DNA from: Amycolatopsis rifamycinica
GTDB taxonomy: Bacteria; Actinomycetota; Actinomycetes; Mycobacteriales; Pseudonocardiaceae
Reading direction: 5' to 3'
DNA length: 64,000 nucleotides
NCBI RefSeq assembly: GCF_000695625.1
Contig: NZ_JMQI01000024.1
Span: forward strand, 1-64,000
The notes beneath the pieces are model-generated. The model ran no database searches. It had not been told where the DNA came from and saw only the letters and a list, made by a program, of their open reading frames with translations. Below, one piece after another: positions 62,385 through 64,000 of the stretch. Each line of letters opens with the position of its first letter. Within the stretch, counting starts at the first letter, position 1. A program made the position numbers and the translations under genes.

Positions 62385-63850
62385 GCATGCTCGACGACGT
62401 GATGGCGGCGCTGGACACCGTCCTGCCCCGGCTGGCCGCGGTCACCGGCACACCCGGCGTCGCCGTCGCCGTGGCGACGAGCGACGACCTGCGGACGGCC
62501 GCCACCGGGTTCGCGGACCTGGCCGCGCGCACGCCGATGACCGCCGGCACCGTCGCGCCCGCGGGCTCGCTCACCAAACCCGTCACCGGCCTGGCCTTCA
62601 TGCAGCTCGCCGAGGCGGGGATGGCCGGGCTGGACACGCCGGTCGACCAGGTGCTGCCCGCGGGACTGCGCGGTCGGAGTGCGGCCCCGGCCACCACCGC
62701 CATGCTGGCCGCCCACCAGGGCGGCTACTCCGGCGACATCATCACCGCGGTCGCGCCCACGGCGCCGGCCGAGCCGATCCTCGGCTACGTCCGGCGACGG
62801 CACGAGACCGGCCGCGCCGTCGAGTACGGCGGGACGCGGCCGCTGGTGACGGCTCCCGGGGACTACTCGTACTCCAGCTTCGGGGTCGGGGTGCTCGGCG
62901 GTGTGGTCGAGCACCTGGCCGGCGAACCGTACGCGGCCCGCGTCGGCCGGGAAGTGTTCGCGGCGGCCGGGATGGCGGACACGGGCATCGACGACGGCAC
63001 CGGGAACACCGGTGGCGCCACCGGTTACGCCGCGTTCGGCGACTGGTGCCTGCCGAGCCCGCCCCTGCGTACCGCGGCCTTTCCGGGCGTCGGGATGCAC
63101 ACCAGCGCCGCGGACTTCGCGCGGCTGCTGCAATCCTTGCTGCGCACTACCCGCGGCGAGCCCGGCCTGGTCGCCCCGGATTCGCTCGCGGCGATGGTGC
63201 GCCCGCGCGTGGCGCGCCCGAGCCCGCACGGCGTCCGGTCCTTTTCCGGGCTGACCCTCGAACTCGCCGATCCGGAGCTGGGCGAGGACTGGTGGTGGGG
63301 GCACACCGCGGCGTTCCCGTGGGGCTTCTGGTGGGAAGCGCGGGTCTGGCCGCACCGCGACCTGGCCGCGGTCGCGGTGGGCAACCGGTGGGACATGGCC
63401 CGGTTCCACAACCCGGCGACCCGCAGTGCGCCCGGGCTGGCCGTGGAGTGGGCGGGCCGCTGGGCGGTGTCCGGCCCGCCGTCGAAGCTGCCGGACATGG
63501 ACGGGCGGCCCCGGTGGACCGGTCCCCGGCCGACGCCGGAAAGCTCGCACTGGATGGGGGTCCTGGTCGGCGAGCGGACCCACGGCCTGCTCGGCGTACC
63601 CGGCCGGCTGCCGGTCACGGCGATGGCCGCCGGCGCGCGTTCCCTCGGCGGCGGCGACGCGGACGGCTGGGACCCGGACGCGTTCGGGCGCGGCGTGGAC
63701 CAGGCGCGCGCGGTGGCGCCGGACCCGGCCGCGCTCGGCGTGCTGGGGCGGGAACTGGGCCCGGCCGCGGCGCTGTGGATGCTGGAGTGCGGGGCGGCCG
63801 CCGCCGACGTCACGATGCCGGTCGGCTTCTACGCCGGGGCACCGCGGTGA
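62381..63850 (+). CDS. Serine beta-lactamase-fold protein
   Basis: A 489-residue penicillin-binding-protein-like/class C beta-lactamase-fold protein. SLTK near residue 63 is the SxxK motif; YSYSSFG near 166 is at the place of Yx[10 protein letters not shown] holds the HTG-like third motif. No signal peptide is visible, so it is probably cytoplasmic. In biosynthetic clusters such proteins often serve as esterases, acyltransferases or peptidases rather than in resistance. It overlaps the genes on both sides (ATGA, GTGA). Confidence 0.8.
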   Translation: MSMLDDVMAALDTVLPRLAAVTGTPGVAVAVATSDDLRTAATGFADLAARTPMTAGTVAPAGSLTKPVTGLAFMQLAEAGMAGLDTPVDQVLPAGLRGRSAAPATTAMLAAHQGGYSGDIITAVAPTAPAEPILGYVRRRHETGRAVEYGGTRPLVTAPGDYSYSSFGVGVLGGVVEHLAGEPYAARVGREVFAAAGMADTGIDDGTGNTGGATGYAAFGDWCLPSPPLRTAAFPGVGMHTSAADFARLLQSLLRTTRGEPGLVAPDSLAAMVRPRVARPSPHGVRSFSGLTLELADPELGEDWWWGHTAAFPWGFWWEARVWPHRDLAAVAVGNRWDMARFHNPATRSAPGLAVEWAGRWAVSGPPSKLPDMDGRPRWTGPRPTPESSHWMGVLVGERTHGLLGVPGRLPVTAMAAGARSLGGGDADGWDPDAFGRGVDQARAVAPDPAALGVLGRELGPAAALWMLECGAAAADVTMPVGFYAGAPR

Positions 63851-64000
63851 CGCGGGTGCTGCTGTCCACCTACGGGACGCGGGGCGACGTCGAACCGCTG
63901 GTGGCCCTCGCCGCCGAACTCCAGGCCCTCGGCGCGGACGTGCGGATGTGCACGCCGCCGGACGAGGAGTTCACCGACCGGCTGGCGGGTCTCGGGATCG
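63847..64000 (+). CDS. Glycosyltransferase, GT1-like (N-terminal fragment, runs off window)
   Basis: The visible 51 residues, from GTG 63847, read [20 protein letters not shown] and continue with [19 protein letters not shown]. This is the N-terminal acceptor domain of GtfB/MGT-type glycosyltransferases. The rest, including the NDP-sugar site, is outside the window. Following a nucleotidyltransferase-like gene, it suggests that the cluster product is glycosylated. Confidence 0.85.
   Translation, partial: MTRVLLSTYGTRGDVEPLVALAAELQALGADVRMCTPPDEEFTDRLAGLGI

Noticed and set aside
1..64000. tRNA, rRNA or insertion-sequence/transposase genes
   Set aside because: No tRNA-like or rRNA sequence and no transposase or recombinase motifs were recognised in any frame.

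Overview
This 64 kb window has the very high GC, dense ATGA/GTGA gene overlaps and biosynthetic gene content of an actinomycete. A five-gene conservon (sensor kinase, roadblock, DUF742, GTPase, P450 without EXXR), LAL and ECF-type regulators and repeated short palindromes point to the Pseudonocardiaceae. Amycolatopsis is my best guess, from gene content only.

Region 1 (1-25.5 kb) looks like one large hybrid biosynthetic locus. Leftward genes 3687 to <1 encode an ACP, an acyl/aminoacyl-AMP ligase, a two-component ABC exporter and the first residues of a polyketide synthase. A LuxR-type regulator (3870-4856) is divergent from them, and two strong hairpins separate it from the next operon. That leftward operon (15621 to 5014) encodes a condensation-domain protein, two KAS III-like enzymes, two divergent thiolase-fold proteins, an ATP-grasp ligase, a PLP decarboxylase, an ACP, an acyl-CoA dehydrogenase with a lone dehydrogenase C-domain, and an AcpS fused to an ACP. 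The ATP-grasp/decarboxylase/ACP trio resembles the butirosin BtrJ/BtrK/BtrI logic for making an amino-acyl starter on a carrier protein. Rightward genes begin with a 37-residue peptide that is Met plus nine tetrapeptide repeats. Four GNATs, a tricorn-like peptidase, an Sfp-type phosphopantetheinyl transferase, a class II lanthipeptide synthetase (LanM) and a cysteine-free 68-residue candidate precursor follow. The working hypothesis is a lipid/polyketide-RiPP hybrid.

Region 2 (25.6-42 kb) is regulatory and metabolic: a LAL regulator, a sugar or inositol uptake and catabolism operon under a ROK repressor (ABC transporter, Gfo/Idh dehydrogenase, isomerase), a second ROK protein, a small secreted protein, a MarR/FAD-monooxygenase divergent pair with clear operators, an alpha/beta hydrolase and an ECF sigma factor.

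Region 3 (42-47 kb) is the conservon plus a sulfotransferase.

Region 4 (47-64 kb) is a second biosynthetic cluster: a C-A-PCP-TE NRPS, a 2871-residue A-PCP-C-A-PCP-KS-KR-ACP-TE hybrid without an acyltransferase domain, a TauD-type dioxygenase, a P450, a nucleotidyltransferase-like protein, a beta-lactamase-fold protein and the start of a glycosyltransferase. Pocket residues read by eye suggest Val/Ile, then Pro. With ketide extension, ketoreduction and a TauD hydroxylase, this matches the logic of the detoxin/rimosamide family.

Repeats recur. Palindromes of the ACTTTCACGTGAAAGT type lie between genes at 16.0 kb and, in frame, inside the megasynthase at 57.0-57.2 kb. There are also 21-bp, 81-87-bp and about 20-bp repeat arrays and a 200-bp segment flanked by 20-bp direct repeats.
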